Source: Treponema brennaborense DSM 12168
GTDB lineage: Bacteria; Spirochaetota; Spirochaetia; Treponematales; Treponemataceae
Direction of reading: 5' to 3'
Length of the DNA stretch: 64,000 bases
Assembly: GCF_000212415.1 (NCBI RefSeq)
Contig: NC_015500.1
Coordinates: 2,852,001 to 2,916,000, forward strand
Below, piece by piece: positions 62,930 through 64,000 of the stretch. Under the pieces are notes generated by a model. The model saw nothing but the letters and a program-made list of their open reading frames with translations, was not told where the DNA came from and ran no database searches. How positions within the stretch are numbered: position 1 is the stretch's first letter; each line of letters begins with the position of its first letter. Made by a program: the position numbers and the translations under genes.

Positions 62930-62990
62930 CAAATTCGCTACTATTGCAGTATGTTGATACTATAGTAGCATTGCACTGCAAAAGTAGGAG
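62930..62990. promoter_or_regulatory. Divergent promoter region with a putative operator
   Basis: GCTACTAT (62938-62945) and ATAGTAGC (62963-62970) form an eight-base inverted repeat. The string CTACTATTG occurs twice in direct orientation in this stretch. It is the natural site for the HTH regulator to act on both genes. Confidence 0.5.
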
Positions 62991-63000
62991 GAGAGTCGGC

Positions 63001-63405
63001 GTGAAAAACTCTAAAAGAAAAGCTTTTTTTTTGCTTGCCGTCATTGTCTTATGCACGGCGGTAATTTTTACCGGATGTCCGAATGCAGGAGACGACGGCA
63101 GTAACGCAGGGAACAACGGTTCAAATGCGGGCACAGGTACTGTTGAAGTTCGCTCGCATTCACTTCGGGTACTGAAACTCATGGAAGCAGGCACAGAGAT
63201 CTGCGTGGCTTCATCCATAGCAGAAGGTTACAGTTACAATCATTTGGATGAGGACGACTGTACTTTTAAAGACGTACCTGTCGGATATTATTATGTTAAG
63301 GGAACCGGCGATTTCTGCAACGGATCTGTTTTCCGTTCCGAAATATACCCCGTTACGGCAGGAAAGACGACTGTAATCAAAATAACCGACGATATGTTGG
63401 AATAA
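63001..63405 (+). CDS. Small lipoprotein
   Basis: A 134-residue protein with a signal peptide and lipobox (AVIVLCTAVIFTGC). An Asn/Gly-rich linker (GDDGSNAGNNGSNAGTG) is followed by a domain with beta-strand pattern, FKDVPVGYYYVKGTG and VTAGKTTVIKITDDM. The end resembles a small carboxypeptidase-regulatory or beta-sandwich domain, but this is only a hint. It uses GTG at 63001, preceded by AGGAGG; the longer frame from 62944 lacks a ribosome-binding site. It is the neighbour of the HTH regulator. Confidence 0.7.
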   Translation: MKNSKRKAFFLLAVIVLCTAVIFTGCPNAGDDGSNAGNNGSNAGTGTVEVRSHSLRVLKLMEAGTEICVASSIAEGYSYNHLDEDDCTFKDVPVGYYYVKGTGDFCNGSVFRSEIYPVTAGKTTVIKITDDMLE

Positions 63406-63424
63406 CGGCGTCCGCAGCAAATAA

Positions 63425-64000
63425 ATGGTACTTTCCGTTTGCGTTCCCTGTTTTAACGAACAAGACGTGTTGCAGGAGTTTTATTCCCGCGTTATAGGAG
63501 TGCTCCAAACCGTCGGGACGGATTCCGAGCCCGTATTCTACGAACTTATCTTTGCAGACGACGGGTCTACAGACGGAACTTTTACGGCGATTAAAAAAAT
63601 ATCCGCTGAGAATCCGTACGTCCGATACGTCTCGTTTACCAGAAATTTCGGCAAAGAAGCAGCACTGTACGCGCTTCTGCAAAGAGCGCAAGGGGATTTT
63701 ATCTGCATACTTGACGCTGATCTGCAAGATCCGCCGGAATTGATACCGAAAATGCTTGCGGCAATACAAAACGGCGGCGACTGCTGTGCAGCCAGAAGAA
63801 CCGGTTTTCCTAAGAACTCCATACGGAATTTTTGCACGATTCTGTTTTACAGATTCTTTAATCTCTTTTCCGATATAAAACTTGAATGCGGCGAACGTGA
63901 TTACAGGGTTATGAGCCGCCGGATGGTGGATACGGTTTTATCAATGCCGGAACGATTCAGATTCTCAAAGGGAATTTATGCCTGGACGGGGTTTACTGCC
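63425..64000 (+). CDS. GT2-family glycosyltransferase (DPMS/GtrB-like), partial
   Basis: The frame runs off the right edge with 192 codons present. It starts MVLSVCVPCFNEQDVL, the first strand of GT-A fold enzymes. It continues with IFADDGSTDGT (nucleotide-sugar binding), RNFGKEAALYALL and LDADLQDPPELIP (the DxD-like metal motif), and RDYRVMSRRMV. This is the pattern of polyprenyl-phosphate glycosyltransferases such as DPM synthase and GtrB, which attach a sugar to undecaprenyl phosphate. The membrane part that tells subtypes apart lies outside the window. It starts 19 bases after the lipoprotein stop. Confidence 0.88.
   Translation, partial: MVLSVCVPCFNEQDVLQEFYSRVIGVLQTVGTDSEPVFYELIFADDGSTDGTFTAIKKISAENPYVRYVSFTRNFGKEAALYALLQRAQGDFICILDADLQDPPELIPKMLAAIQNGGDCCAARRTGFPKNSIRNFCTILFYRFFNLFSDIKLECGERDYRVMSRRMVDTVLSMPERFRFSKGIYAWTGFTA

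Overview
The window looks like a spirochaete chromosome, most likely a Treponema-type genome of moderate GC. The evidence is indirect: families of exported beta-barrel and lipoprotein genes typical of treponemes, an ECF S component next to TrkA/TrkH, a stand-alone THUMP-type RNA methyltransferase, and the codon and base composition of the backbone. No rRNA is present, so the species cannot be fixed from this sequence.

Backbone, left (1-21.8 kb). The genes are a partial RlmB-type rRNA methyltransferase, a YchJ/SEC-C protein, an SDR epimerase, an outer-membrane barrel plus a large lipoprotein, an ECF S component, a TrkA-TrkH potassium transporter, a DUF975-like membrane protein, HtpG, arginase, a Wzi-like barrel, a 5'-nucleotidase lipoprotein, an ArsC-fold protein without the catalytic Cys, an RlmL-like RNA methyltransferase, a TetR regulator and a HAD phosphatase.

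Island 1 (about 21.85-42.77 kb, AT-rich, all genes on the minus strand) is an integrative mobilizable element inserted in the initiator tRNA-fMet gene. Its backbone is an intact tyrosine integrase, a Xis-like protein, two ParB-like proteins, a DnaC-like ATPase, a replication-type HTH protein and a MobV relaxase. Its cargo is one defence operon, hsdR-hsdM-hsdS followed by hamA-hamB (Hachiman). The HsdS carries a C-terminal YgjP/DUF45-type zinc peptidase domain. A displaced 3' half of tRNA-fMet marks the far end.

Between the islands are tRNA-fMet (minus) and tRNA-Ala (plus), each with a recognisable promoter.

Island 2 (about 43.23-55.10 kb, AT-rich) lies beside tRNA-Ala. Its integrase is broken by two frameshifts, a stop codon and loss of the HxxR arginine. 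It carries the most interesting locus of the window: a PLD-nuclease/SNF2-helicase protein, an AlbA_2-type ATP-binding regulator and a 1124-residue Eco57I-type adenine methyltransferase. Next to the methyltransferase is a silent, inverted, alternative C-terminal specificity cassette, followed at once by a serine recombinase. A perfect 110-bp inverted repeat lies in the methyltransferase gene and at the start of the cassette. This looks like a phase-variable, specificity-switching restriction-modification-like defence system driven by DNA inversion. The right edge is a tRNA-Ala 3' fragment leading into a tandem array of about 165-bp units, each containing a tRNA tail and a terminator.

Backbone, right (55.7-64 kb). 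The genes are an acyl-ACP thioesterase, then a vitamin B12 block (TonB-like protein, BtuB-type receptor with a cobalamin riboswitch, and MetH lacking the reactivation domain), a small HTH regulator divergent from a lipoprotein gene, and the start of a GT2 glycosyltransferase.
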